This document shows, piece by piece, positions 18,836 through 26,754 of a stretch of DNA of 64,000 nucleotides. The position numbers and the translations under genes were made by a program. The notes beneath the pieces were generated by a model that worked only from the letters and a program-made list of their open reading frames with translations, was not told the origin of the DNA and searched no databases. Source of the stretch: Kumtagia sp963839725 (GTDB lineage: Bacteria > Pseudomonadota > Alphaproteobacteria > Rhizobiales > Rhizobiaceae); contig CAWIWT010000026.1 in the NCBI GenBank assembly GCA_963839725.1, positions 124,001 to 188,000 of the forward strand. The letters are read 5' to 3'. How positions within the stretch are numbered: the stretch's first letter is position 1; each line of letters begins with the position of its first letter.

Positions 18836-19822
18836 TCAGTACGCGTTGGCCAGTTCAGCCGCCGCATTGGACGGATCGTAGAACTTGTCTTCGTTGATCA
18901 GCGCCGGTTCGATCGCCTCGCCCTTGGCGTAGCGGGCCATGGTCTCGAATGCCTTGGGGCCGAAGCGCGGATTGCATTCGACGACGGCGTTGATCTTGCC
19001 GTCGACGACCGCCTGGACTGCTTCCTTGCCGCCGTCGATCGAGAGCATGATCACGTCTTTGCCCGGCACCTTGCCGGCGGCTTCGAGCGCCGCGATGGCG
19101 CCCATCGCCATCTCGTCGTTGTGAGCATAGATGACATCGGCGTCCGGATGCGCCTGCAGCAGCGATTCCGCCACCTGGCGGCCCTTGTCACGGGCGAAGT
19201 CGCCAGTCTGCGACGCTAGGATGGTGAAGCCGCCGGCGGCGTTGATCGCCTCGTCAAAGCCTTTCTTGCGGTCGTTGGCGGGCGAAGATCCGGTCGTGCC
19301 TTCCAACTCGATGATCTTGGTCTTGCCGTTGGCGTTTTTTATCAGCCACTCGGCCATGCGCTTGCCTTCCTCGATGAAATCCGAGCCGATGAAGGTGACA
19401 TAGTCTTCGCCAGGCTTGGCGAGCGACTGATCGACGTTGCGGTCGAGCAGGATGACCGGGATGCCCGCCTTCTTGGCGGCCATGACGGCCGGGATCAGCG
19501 GCTTTTCCTCGCGCGGAGCAAGGAAGATCAGGTCGACGCCCTGAGCGATCATGGAGTTCACGTCGGCGACCTGCTTGGCGGCCGAGCCGGCGGCGTCGGT
19601 ATAGACGAGCTGGAAGCCGAGCTTGGCGGCCTCGTCCTGCATGCTCTTGGTCTGGGCGATGCGCCAGGGGTTGTTCGATTCCACCTGGGCAAAGCCGACC
19701 TTGTAGGTGTCCTTGGCAGCAAGCGGTGGCAAGCCCTGGGCAAGCGCAAGGCTTGCGGTCATGGCAACAGCGCCAAGTGCGCCGGCCGAAAGCAGCATCA
19801 TGCGGCGTGTGATCGAAGGCAT
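18836..19822 (-). CDS. ytfQ: Periplasmic sugar-binding protein, YtfQ-like
   Basis: About 328 residues, with a signal peptide (RR then a hydrophobic MMLLSAGALGAVAMTASLAL, cleavage near ALAQ). The mature part matches the galactofuranose-binding YtfQ: VGFAQVESNNPWRIAQTKSM, GVDLIFLAPREEKPLIPAV, ELEGTTGSSPANDRKKGF, ASQTGDFARDKGRQV and YAHNDEMAMGAIAAL. It captures the sugar and delivers it to the permeases. The start at 19822 has GGGAG eight bases upstream; ATGs at 19828 and 19843 are possible but sit too close to, or before, that site. It is transcribed first in the operon from the promoter at 19897-19925. Confidence 0.9.
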   Translation of the reverse strand: MPSITRRMMLLSAGALGAVAMTASLALAQGLPPLAAKDTYKVGFAQVESNNPWRIAQTKSMQDEAAKLGFQLVYTDAAGSAAKQVADVNSMIAQGVDLIFLAPREEKPLIPAVMAAKKAGIPVILLDRNVDQSLAKPGEDYVTFIGSDFIEEGKRMAEWLIKNANGKTKIIELEGTTGSSPANDRKKGFDEAINAAGGFTILASQTGDFARDKGRQVAESLLQAHPDADVIYAHNDEMAMGAIAALEAAGKVPGKDVIMLSIDGGKEAVQAVVDGKINAVVECNPRFGPKAFETMARYAKGEAIEPALINEDKFYDPSNAAAELANAY

Positions 19823-19896
19823 TGGCATTTCTCCCTTTTCCAAAGCTCCGGCTTCTGGACGGCCGGTGGAAGCAACGAATTTGCTTCACATTCCGA

Positions 19897-19925
19897 AATC
19901 TTGCGCTAATAATATTAGCAGTCAA
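19897..19925 (-). promoter_or_regulatory. ytfQ promoter with LacI-type operator inside the spacer
   Basis: On the minus strand TTGACT (-35, 19925-19920) and AAGATT (-10, 19902-19897) are exactly 17 bases apart. The spacer holds the inverted repeat GCTAATATTATTAGC (19905-19919). A repressor bound there would block RNA polymerase directly. The divergent LacI-family gene starting at 20002 is the obvious candidate; the assignment is inferred from position and symmetry. Confidence 0.65.
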
Positions 19926-20001
19926 GGGAAAAATATGATCAGACGGAACCCTTGACCGGCCGCCCTTCACCGAGCAGGGGGGCGAAAACCGTCAGACAGG
20001 G

Positions 20002-21108
20002 ATGAATCGCATGGCCGAGGGCGAAGGGACCGGCAACGGACGGTCCGACCGCAAGCGCGGCAGGCCGACCATGACGGACGTGGCCCGGGTAGCCGGCGTC
20101 TCGCAGTCCAGCGTTTCGCTCGTTCTCAACCAGATGACAGGCGCCCGCATCTCGGCCGAGACACAGCAGCGCGTCCTCGATGCGGCTCGTCAGATCGGCT
20201 ACGAGCTTCCGGCCATTCGCCGCGAGGCGGGCAACGTCTCCGAGCGCCGGACGATCGCTTATCTGGTGGACGAAATCTCAACCAGCCCGCATCCGGTAGT
20301 CAATCTGGACGGCGCGCGCGACTACGCGTTCGAGCAGGATTTCCTCGTCGCGGCGCATGTCACGCGCTCAAATCCCGAGCTTGAGGAAGCAACGATTGCG
20401 GCAATCAAGCGCGACCGCTCGGTGATCGGTGTCATTTATTCAACAATCTTCACGCGCCGCGTCATCCTGCCTAAATCCCTCGAAGACGTGCCCACGGTGC
20501 TGCTCAACTGCTATGCCGAGCCGCGCAAGCACATCTCGATCCTGCCGGGAGAGGTCGCAGGCGGCTTCGCGGCGACCGCGCATCTGACATCGCTCGGACA
20601 TCGGCGCATCGGCTTCATAAATGGCGAACCCTGGATGGACGCCTCTGTCGATCGTCTGCGCGGCTACCGGCAGGCGCTTGCCACCGTCGATGTCGCGTTT
20701 GACGAGGCTCTCGTGCGAAATGGCGACTGGCTGCCGCTGACCGGCTATCACCATGCGTTCGATCTGCTGGCAATCGACAACCCGCCATCGGCGATCCTGT
20801 GCGGAAACGACCTGATGGCGATCGGCGTTATGGAGGCCGCGAGCGAACGCGGGCTCAGCGTTCCCGGCGACCTGTCGGTGATGGGCTACGACGACCAGGA
20901 ATTGGCGCGCTACACCCACCCGCCGTTGTCGACACTGGTGTTGCCCAACTATGAGATGGGTCAGCGGGCCGCTGAAGCCCTGCTCGACATTACGGTGCAC
21001 GGCAAACAGATCCGGCCGATCACCGTCAAGATCGATGGACCGCTGGTGCCGAGGGCATCCACCGGTTCTTGTGCGTCCACCGCGTTGCCGCGCGCATTGC
21101 GCGGCTAA
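20002..21108 (+). CDS. LacI-family transcriptional regulator of the ytfQRT-yjfF operon
   Basis: A 368-residue protein with an N-terminal helix-turn-helix and hinge (MTDVARVAGVSQSSVSLVLN, then RVLDAARQIGYELP) after a 23-residue basic lead. A periplasmic-binding-protein-like effector domain follows (GFAATAHLTSLGHRRIGFIN, ILCGNDLMAIGVMEAASERG, PGDLSVMGYDDQELARYTHP). Divergent orientation to ytfQ, with a dyad in the ytfQ promoter, indicates local repression relieved by the imported sugar or a product. The start is ATG 20002; ATG 20011 would remove three residues only. Its stop overlaps the end of the small convergent gene by four bases. Confidence 0.9.
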   Translation: MNRMAEGEGTGNGRSDRKRGRPTMTDVARVAGVSQSSVSLVLNQMTGARISAETQQRVLDAARQIGYELPAIRREAGNVSERRTIAYLVDEISTSPHPVVNLDGARDYAFEQDFLVAAHVTRSNPELEEATIAAIKRDRSVIGVIYSTIFTRRVILPKSLEDVPTVLLNCYAEPRKHISILPGEVAGGFAATAHLTSLGHRRIGFINGEPWMDASVDRLRGYRQALATVDVAFDEALVRNGDWLPLTGYHHAFDLLAIDNPPSAILCGNDLMAIGVMEAASERGLSVPGDLSVMGYDDQELARYTHPPLSTLVLPNYEMGQRAAEALLDITVHGKQIRPITVKIDGPLVPRASTGSCASTALPRALRG

Positions 21109-21422
21109 CCCATGAGCGCGATGTTGCGCTTGGGTCCCCCCGCCTCGCGCCATGACTTGAAGCGGTGAGTGGCCGCCGCGAAGGATATCTTCATCGCCCG
21201 CGCCACCGAGTACCGGCTCTTGCCCTCATCGAACATCCGATAGCAGCACTCCACGCCATCCGAAGTCAGCTTGCCCTCAGGAGTCTTGTTATGCGGATTG
21301 GACGGATCGAATTTCTCCAGCGGCGGCTGAACCATCGCCTTCAGGCGCGCCAGATCGGCCTCGATGGAGGCGATGAGGTCGAGGACGGGTTGGGCATCGC
21401 CAAGCTTCGCGGTGTCGGACAT
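21105..21422 (-). CDS. Small helix-turn-helix protein of unknown function
   Basis: A 105-residue protein with an acidic N-terminal half, possibly helical (DLIASIEADLARLKAMVQPP), and a C-terminal half that reads as a resolvase-type helix-turn-helix (EGKLTSDGVECCYRMFDEGK, then SRYSVARAMKISFAAATHRF). The start at 21422 has AAGGAAG five to seven bases upstream. A 48-bp concentric dyad ends immediately 5' of that ribosome-binding site. This suggests either autoregulation by the protein or RNA-level control of its translation. I do not recognise a named family; similar short HTH proteins occur in Rhizobiales. It converges with the LacI gene. Confidence 0.75.
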   Translation of the reverse strand: MSDTAKLGDAQPVLDLIASIEADLARLKAMVQPPLEKFDPSNPHNKTPEGKLTSDGVECCYRMFDEGKSRYSVARAMKISFAAATHRFKSWREAGGPKRNIALMG

Positions 21423-21431
21423 AGGACTTCC

Positions 21432-21479
21432 TTCTATCGGTAAACCTTTGCCTATATAGGCAATAGTTAGCCGATAGAA
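21432..21479 (-). promoter_or_regulatory. 48-bp concentric inverted repeat upstream of the small HTH gene
   Basis: The inner palindrome TTGCCTATATAGGCAA (21448-21463) is perfect over 16 bp. The outer arms TTCTATCGG (21432-21440) and CCGATAGAA (21471-21479) are perfect over 9 bp and share exactly the same centre (21455.5). As DNA it would suit two dimers or a tetramer of a regulator. As RNA on the minus strand it would fold into a long hairpin whose base touches the ribosome-binding site AAGGAAG. Confidence 0.7.
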
Positions 21480-21591
21480 AGAGCATCGAAATGCGAATGT
21501 AGCCGCATGCGCGGAAATCGTTTTCTGGCGACTCGACCCACGGGCAACATAGCCGTGCGGCCCATTGCGACGACAAACCTTTGGATGGCGA

Positions 21592-21924
21592 CTATCCCGC
21601 TGAACGCTCGGCATGCGGCGCCGAGGCAAGTTTCAGGAAGATCCGATCCTCGCGCAGGATAAAGCGCTCGCGCCGCGCAAACTCATAGTTCTCGCGCCCA
21701 AGCGGGTCGCCGGTCAGCCGTGCGCGGTAGGTCTCGTAGGCGGCAAGGCTCTCAATATTGTAGACGCCGTAGGCGGTGGTCGCCGAGCCTTCGTGCGGGG
21801 CGAAATAGCCAATCAGATCCGCTCCACAGCGCGGTATCGCCTGCCCCCAATTGCGCGCGTACTGCTGGAAAGCGTCCTTGCGGTATGGATCGATCTCGTA
21901 GCGGATGAAGCATGTGATGGTCAT
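21592..21924 (-). CDS. NIPSNAP-family protein
   Basis: A 110-residue NIPSNAP/dimeric alpha-beta barrel protein: MTITCFIRYEIDPYRKDAFQ, then NWGQAIPRCGADLIGYFAPH, YGVYNIESLAAYETYRARL and FARRERFILREDRIFLKL. The family's biochemical role is poorly defined; members bind small ligands as dimers. The start at 21924 is chosen over an upstream ATG (21981) because GGAG lies eight bases before it and homology begins there. It is divergent from the ArsR-type gene at 22103, with which this family is often paired, so that regulator may control it. Confidence 0.85.
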   Translation of the reverse strand: MTITCFIRYEIDPYRKDAFQQYARNWGQAIPRCGADLIGYFAPHEGSATTAYGVYNIESLAAYETYRARLTGDPLGRENYEFARRERFILREDRIFLKLASAPHAERSAG

Positions 21925-22102
21925 CGTATCTACTCCTCTGTTGTCCAGGCACCTCGATGATTTGATGTCGCATCGAAGCATTCCACGCTTCGGCTGCGCT
22001 ACCCATCGGCGGTGGCAAGATGTGTCGGCATTGTCGCGTCGGCGCTTCGATGAGCCGAGACTACCGATTGCCCGACAAGAATGCTTCGACTAGGATCGAA
22101 CT

Positions 22103-22786
22103 ATGCGTGAAGGACCGGACATTGCCCGAATAGCCAGCCTCGTCGGAGACCCGGCGCGCGCCAATATGCTCACGGCACTCCTGAACGGTACGGCGCTGAC
22201 TGCGACGGAACTGGCTATGGAGGCCGGCGTTAGCCTGCCGACCGCCAGTTCGCATCTCGCCAAGCTCACCGAGGGCGAACTGCTTTCCCAATCCAGCCAG
22301 GGACGGCATCGCTATTTCCGCTTGGCCGGACCACAGGTCGCCGCGATGCTGGAATCGATTATGGGCGTCGCCGAAGCTTCGGGGCCGAAACGCACCCGGC
22401 CGGGGCCGCGCGACGCCTCGATGCGCGAAGCCCGCGTCTGCTACGACCACCTCGCCGGCGAACACGCCGTCGCCATGCTCGATGGTTTTCTGGCGCGTGG
22501 CATCCTGCGGAAGGCGGCGCAAGACGATGTCACCCTCGGCGATGCCGGACCGACCTTCTTCGCCGGGGCCGGTATCGACCTCTTCGCGATGCAGGGTAAT
22601 CGACGGCCGGTGTGCCGCGCCTGTCTCGACTGGAGCGTACGCCGCTCACATCTGGCGGGCTCGCTTGGTGCCGCGATCCTTGATCGCATCCTTGCCGAAA
22701 AATGGGCGCGCCGCGATTCTCAAAGCCGCGCCGTGCGATTTACGCCCCCAGGAAAGTTGGCCTTCGAAAAGGCCTTCCTACCGTAA
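22103..22786 (+). CDS. ArsR-type winged-helix transcriptional regulator
   Basis: A 227-residue protein. Residues ~8-85 are an ArsR/HTH_20 winged helix (IARIASLVGDPARANMLTAL, ELAMEAGVSLPTASSHLAKL, QGRHRYFRLAGPQVAAMLE). The remaining 130 residues form a helical domain typical of the longer DUF-extended ArsR proteins (RVCYDHLAGEHAVAMLDGFL, CLDWSVRRSHLAGSLGAAIL). Four cysteines are present, but none lies in the classical ELCVCDL metal site, so metal sensing is not supported. Divergent from the NIPSNAP gene with a gap of about 180 bp, it probably represses that gene. Confidence 0.85.
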   Translation: MREGPDIARIASLVGDPARANMLTALLNGTALTATELAMEAGVSLPTASSHLAKLTEGELLSQSSQGRHRYFRLAGPQVAAMLESIMGVAEASGPKRTRPGPRDASMREARVCYDHLAGEHAVAMLDGFLARGILRKAAQDDVTLGDAGPTFFAGAGIDLFAMQGNRRPVCRACLDWSVRRSHLAGSLGAAILDRILAEKWARRDSQSRAVRFTPPGKLAFEKAFLP

Positions 22787-23305
22787 GCTAAGCCGGCCCG
22801 TAACGCCTCCGGCAGGTTCCCGCCAGCCGCCAGTTTGTTCGTAACGGGAGGCGGATACGCAGCGCGCTGCCGGCGGCATCGCCGCGAAACCCTGTGGTTT
22901 GAAAGTCACATACGGCTGGAAGCGGGCAAATGGCCTCAAAAGACCTCCGCAAAACCGCATTTCAGTCACAAAGCGACTGGTTTTCGACTGAACTTGAACA
23001 TTGCATTCACGGAGGATTCACGACTGCGGGCTAAGGTGCTCGTCAAATCGGACGGGATATCCGAGGGACAGGGAATTACCACGATGGTTATCTGGACAAG
23101 CCTCACCACTTACGCATTCGCCATTCGCGAATTCATCGCGCCGACCTATCGCCCGGAGCGGCACTATATGCGCGGCCCCGGCCCCGCTTGTGCCCGCCGC
23201 CGCAATGCGGTGTCGATAGACGCTCGCGCGACCTTCCACTGATCGTCTCTTGGCTGCACTGCGTTCCTCGTAGAGCGCAGTGCGACGCGCCGCAGCCGCG
23301 CAAAC
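22787..23305. other. 519-bp gap without a confident gene
   Basis: Several short open frames overlap here on both strands. The only one with some appeal is 23084-23242 (+), beginning MVIWTSLTTYAFAIREF (53 residues), but it has no recognised family and only a weak ribosome-binding site. Near the right end GCACTGCG (23256-23263) and CGCAGTGC (23276-23283) form a short inverted repeat that may act as a terminator for the minus-strand gene ending at 23306. No riboswitch signature was recognised. Confidence 0.4.
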
Positions 23306-23698
23306 CTATCGCTTCTTCGCAGCCGCCTTTGTCTTCTGAAGTTCGGCAACTTCCCCGGCACGAAACTGCGCGATCCGCCCGATCAATTCCACTGGTACGG
23401 GTTTCGAAAGCGGAAACCGAACTGTCCCCTTGCTGATCTCGTGACCTGACAACTCCGGCCTGAACGACGCTACCAGTTGCTCGGTGATAGGGTAGAGCGA
23501 AAAGTGCTTCTTCCATCCGCCGAAATAGATCACAGCCCCGCCTTTTACCTTGTAGGCGGGGATCTGGTAGGAAATCACCTCATCCGCCTCGGGCAAAGCC
23601 TTGCGGATGGCGCTGCGCACCTGTTCGAGTACCGGTCGCGACAACTCAGCCTGTGAGGAAATGTATTCATCCACCGATTTGAAATCCGTCTTGGCCAT
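23306..23698 (-). CDS. DUF1801 (YdhG/frataxin-like fold) protein
   Basis: A 130-residue DUF1801 protein: DEYISSQAELSRPVLEQVRS, KALPEADEVISYQIPAYKV, GGWKKHFSLYPITEQLV and GTVRFPLSKPVPVELIGRI, ending in a lysine-rich tail. The fold is related to frataxin; some members are annotated as iron chaperones, but function is unproven. The start at 23698 (MAKTDFKSVDE) has GAGGAGA close upstream; a longer frame to 23830 shows no similarity. It is divergent from the DCC-family gene. Confidence 0.85.
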   Translation of the reverse strand: MAKTDFKSVDEYISSQAELSRPVLEQVRSAIRKALPEADEVISYQIPAYKVKGGAVIYFGGWKKHFSLYPITEQLVASFRPELSGHEISKGTVRFPLSKPVPVELIGRIAQFRAGEVAELQKTKAAAKKR

Positions 23699-23823
23699 CG
23701 TCTCCTCGCATGAATTTGACCATACCACTCCAATCCTAGGACGATCACCCGTTGGTATTTCCGACAGACGCTGCGACAACATCGCCACTTGTCGATCTCG
23801 CCGACGCCGGTAGCCTGGTGGCG

Positions 23824-24288
23824 ATGGCAAACGCTATGGTCCAGCCCGCGACCAACGTGACGCTGGCGGATATTCTCCCAGCCGAGCTCGGCGGACGGCA
23901 ACTCATCGTTTTTGACGGCGTCTGCGTTCTCTGTTCCGGCTTCGCACGCATGGTCACCAGCCTCGACAAGGCCGACCGTTTCCGCTTCGCAACCGCGCAG
24001 TCTCCATTGGGCGAAAGACTGTTCAGGCATTTCGGACTGCCGACCGACGTCTATGAAACCAATCTCGTGATCATTAATGGCGTCGGCTACCAGCGTCTTG
24101 AGAGCGTTATCGCCACCATGCGCGAACTCGGCTGGCCATGGCGTGCGGTTGCGGTGTTGAGCTTGCTGCCCGCCTCGCTGCGAGACTGGATCTACAAGCG
24201 GATCGCAACCAACCGCTACGCCTGGTTCGGCAAGCGCGACGGCTGCGACATTCCTTCTCCTGCGCTCAGGGGCCGATTGATTGGCTAG
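23824..24288 (+). CDS. DCC-family (DUF393) thiol-disulphide oxidoreductase-like protein
   Basis: The protein (about 154 residues from ATG 23824) carries the defining D-G-x-C-x-x-C motif as FDGVCVLCSGF, followed by FRFATAQSPLGERLFRHFGL and a C-terminal hydrophobic stretch (WRAVAVLSLLPASLRDWIYK). DCC proteins are thioredoxin-like and predicted to exchange disulphides; the physiological partner is unknown. The start is uncertain: a TTG at 23752 would add 24 residues, and neither site has a strong ribosome-binding sequence. It precedes the YciI/sigma pair by about 130 bp and may be independent of it. Confidence 0.82.
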   Translation: MANAMVQPATNVTLADILPAELGGRQLIVFDGVCVLCSGFARMVTSLDKADRFRFATAQSPLGERLFRHFGLPTDVYETNLVIINGVGYQRLESVIATMRELGWPWRAVAVLSLLPASLRDWIYKRIATNRYAWFGKRDGCDIPSPALRGRLIG

Positions 24289-24415
24289 GGTTCCGGAAAC
24301 GGTCTAGTCTCGCCAAATTCCGCGCAAAAAATCGAATGCCTGTCGAAATGCAAACGTTCCGGGCGACATTCGGGTGGCACGCAAGAAAGCGGCCCGAGGA
24401 TCAAGGAGACCTGCC

Positions 24416-24772
24416 ATGCAATATATGCTGATGATCTATCTGAATGAGGCCGAGGCGGCGAAAATTCCACCGGAGCGGATGGAGAAGATGCTGCCCGCAT
24501 ACGCTGCCTATAACGACGCGATGAAGAAGGCCGGCGTGTGGGTTACGGGAGACCGGCTGCGCCCGACCAGCACGGCCACGACTGTACGGATACGCGATGA
24601 CAGGCCCCAGGTTCTCGACGGACCTTATGCCGATACCAAGGAACAATTCGGCGGCTTCTATGTCATCGAGGCGCCAGACCTGGATGCTGCAATCGACTGG
24701 GCAAAACGCTGTCCCGGTGTGTCACATGGCGTGATCGAGGTGCGCCCGGTTTGGGGCATGCAACAAGGATGA
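24416..24772 (+). CDS. YciI/DGPF-domain protein paired with an ECF42-type sigma factor
   Basis: A 118-residue YCII-related protein with the family's DGPYADTKEQFGGFYVIEA stretch (the DGPF motif region) after MQYMLMIYLNEAEAAKIPPE. The start at 24416 follows AAGGAGA at an ideal distance. Its TGA overlaps the ATG of the next gene (ATGA at 24769-24772), so the two are translationally coupled. DGPF proteins are the conserved partners of ECF42 sigma factors and are proposed to influence or be controlled by them; the molecular role is unknown. Confidence 0.9.
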   Translation: MQYMLMIYLNEAEAAKIPPERMEKMLPAYAAYNDAMKKAGVWVTGDRLRPTSTATTVRIRDDRPQVLDGPYADTKEQFGGFYVIEAPDLDAAIDWAKRCPGVSHGVIEVRPVWGMQQG

Positions 24773-26037
24773 ACATTGCCCGGAAGCCGAAGGATGCGGC
24801 GCGGGCGGCAGCGGAAGCCGCCGCCCGGCATAGCTACGGCAGGCTTCTCGCAGTCCTTGCATCCCGCACCCGTGATGTCGCCGCCGCGGAAGATGCGCTG
24901 GCCGATGCGTTCGCTGCGGCGCTCGCGCAATGGCCGGCAAGCGGCGTGCCGGGTAATCCCGAGGGTTGGCTGCTGACGGTCGCCCGGCGCCGAACTGTCG
25001 ACCGGCGCCGGCGCGTGCAGGCCAGCCTCGACGCCCAGGAACATCTCTTGCTGATTGGCGAGGAGATCAACGCCATGGAACTGCAGGCGAATGACAACGG
25101 CGTGCCGGACAACCGGCTGGCACTGATGTTTGCCTGCGCGCACCCCGCTATCGATTCATCGATCCGCGCGCCGCTGATTTTGCAGACCGTGCTTGGTCTT
25201 GATGCTGCGGCGATCGCTTCCGCCTTTCTGGTACCCTCCGCGACCATGGGACAGCGTCTTGTGAGAGCCAAAACCAAGATCCGGCAGACCGGCATTCCGT
25301 TCCGCCTGCCCGAGCGCGCCGAACTGCCTGAGCGCCTCGACGCCGTTCTGGAGGCGATCTATGCCGCTTTCGCGGAAGGCTGGAGCGATCCCGCTGGAAC
25401 CGAGACCCGCCGCCGCGATCTTGCCGAGGAAGCGATCTGGCTCGGCAGGCTGGTGGTTACGCTTCTGCCGGACGAAGCCGAGGCGCTTGGACTTCTGGCG
25501 CTGATGCTGTTCGCGGAAGCCCGGCGCGGCGCGCGTCGCAGTGCCGATGGCGACTTCGTTCCTCTGGCGGACCAGGACACGGCGCTTTGGGATAACGCGG
25601 CAATTGACGAAGCGGAGCGGCTGTTGTCGCGCGCCAGCCAGCTTGAGGGGACCGGCCGCTATCAGATCGAGGCCGCACTCCAGTCGGCTCACTGCGCCCG
25701 GCGCTATACGGACTGCACGGATTGGCCGGCGATCGCCCAACTCTACGAAGTTCTGTCGAAGCTGGCCTATTCCCCAGTGGTGGAGATCAACCGGGCAATT
25801 GCACACGCCGAATGCGGCAAGACCAATCTGGCGCTGACCATGCTTGAGCGGCTGGCCGCCGACCGGCGGCTGAAGGACTATCAACCCTATTGGGCGGCCC
25901 GCGGCGTCATCCTTTCGCGCCTCGGCCGTAACGCCAGCGCCTCCGACGCCTACCTCCAGGCCATCAGCCTTGAGCGTGATCCCTCGGTTCGACGCTTTCT
26001 GCAGGCCCGCCTTGACGAACTCGGTCGTCCCAATTGA
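24769..26037 (+). CDS. ECF42-type RNA polymerase sigma factor with C-terminal TPR-like domain
   Basis: A 422-residue sigma factor. Region 2 lies near residues 20-95 (YGRLLAVLASRTRDVAAAED, GNPEGWLLTVARRRTVDRRR) and region 4 near 140-185 (LGLDAAAIASAFLVPSATMG, QRLVRAKTKIRQ). The C-terminal ~230 residues match DUF6596 and end in TPR-like helices (YSPVVEINRAIAHAECGKTN, GRNASASDAYLQAISLERDP). Group ECF42 has exactly this layout and a linked DGPF gene. No anti-sigma factor is encoded nearby, in keeping with the idea that the C-terminal extension replaces it. Confidence 0.92.
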   Translation: MNIARKPKDAARAAAEAAARHSYGRLLAVLASRTRDVAAAEDALADAFAAALAQWPASGVPGNPEGWLLTVARRRTVDRRRRVQASLDAQEHLLLIGEEINAMELQANDNGVPDNRLALMFACAHPAIDSSIRAPLILQTVLGLDAAAIASAFLVPSATMGQRLVRAKTKIRQTGIPFRLPERAELPERLDAVLEAIYAAFAEGWSDPAGTETRRRDLAEEAIWLGRLVVTLLPDEAEALGLLALMLFAEARRGARRSADGDFVPLADQDTALWDNAAIDEAERLLSRASQLEGTGRYQIEAALQSAHCARRYTDCTDWPAIAQLYEVLSKLAYSPVVEINRAIAHAECGKTNLALTMLERLAADRRLKDYQPYWAARGVILSRLGRNASASDAYLQAISLERDPSVRRFLQARLDELGRPN

Positions 26038-26655
26038 CTACCAGAAGCGGTGCGTCTCATTGAGTTTTGCGATCACCGGATCGCGCTTCAGCCGCTTGCA
26101 CAGCGCGACTATGTTCGTCCATTCCGGGCGCGGACAACCGCCAACAGGATGCCAGTGCGCCAGCATCAGCAGATAGATGTCCGCGATGGTCCTGCGTTCT
26201 CCGACCAGCCATTCCCGCCCCGCAAGTTCCTCGTCGAGGATCGTGAAACCACGGTCCGCCTCGCGGATTGCCGCCTGCTTGACCGCGTCGATCCCGGCCA
26301 AGTCGGTGGTCGAGCGCTTTGCGAAATAGAACTGCATCAAGGTCGGGTAGAGCATGGTCGCCAGAAACAGCATCCAGCGCAGGAATGGCGGACGCTCGTG
26401 CGAACCCGGCGCCGGGCCAAGACCAGCTTCCGGAAAGCGCTCCGCGAGCAGCAGGCAGATCGCTGCCGACTCGGTCATTGTGCTGCCATCCGGCAAGGCA
26501 AGCGCCGGCACCTTGTTGAACGGGCTCACTTCCGAATAACCGGCTGGCGGCGCCTTGCGGTCGATGTGGATCACCTCGAACGGCGCTCCAGCAAGCATCA
26601 GCGCCGCTTGGACGACAAAGCCGCCGGACGTTGGCCGGCTGTAGAGCTTGTACAT
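26038..26655 (-). CDS. Glutathione S-transferase family protein
   Basis: A 205-residue GST. The N-terminal thioredoxin-fold domain runs from MYKLYSRPTSGGFVVQAALM to residue ~80, including VPALALPDGSTMTESAAI, where the cis-Pro and the E-S glutathione-contact residues are seen. The helical C-terminal domain contains LAGREWLVGERRTIADIYLL with the conserved N-capping/hydrophobic staple segment. It ends directly against the sigma-factor gene on the other strand. The substrate is unknown; a cytoplasmic detoxification role is the general expectation for the family. Confidence 0.9.
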   Translation of the reverse strand: MYKLYSRPTSGGFVVQAALMLAGAPFEVIHIDRKAPPAGYSEVSPFNKVPALALPDGSTMTESAAICLLLAERFPEAGLGPAPGSHERPPFLRWMLFLATMLYPTLMQFYFAKRSTTDLAGIDAVKQAAIREADRGFTILDEELAGREWLVGERRTIADIYLLMLAHWHPVGGCPRPEWTNIVALCKRLKRDPVIAKLNETHRFW

Positions 26656-26754
26656 TAAACCCCTCCCAGAGACGGCGTAGAGTCAACTGATCCGGAGCCT
26701 GACGTCAATCGGCAGCCTTGGAGGAGGTCGCTTCATTAGAGCAGTGTCGGGCGG

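Noticed and set aside
22835..23242. Possible gene of 53-135 residues in the 22.8-23.3 kb gap
   Set aside because: Competing overlapping frames on both strands and no family resemblance; described as a gap instead.
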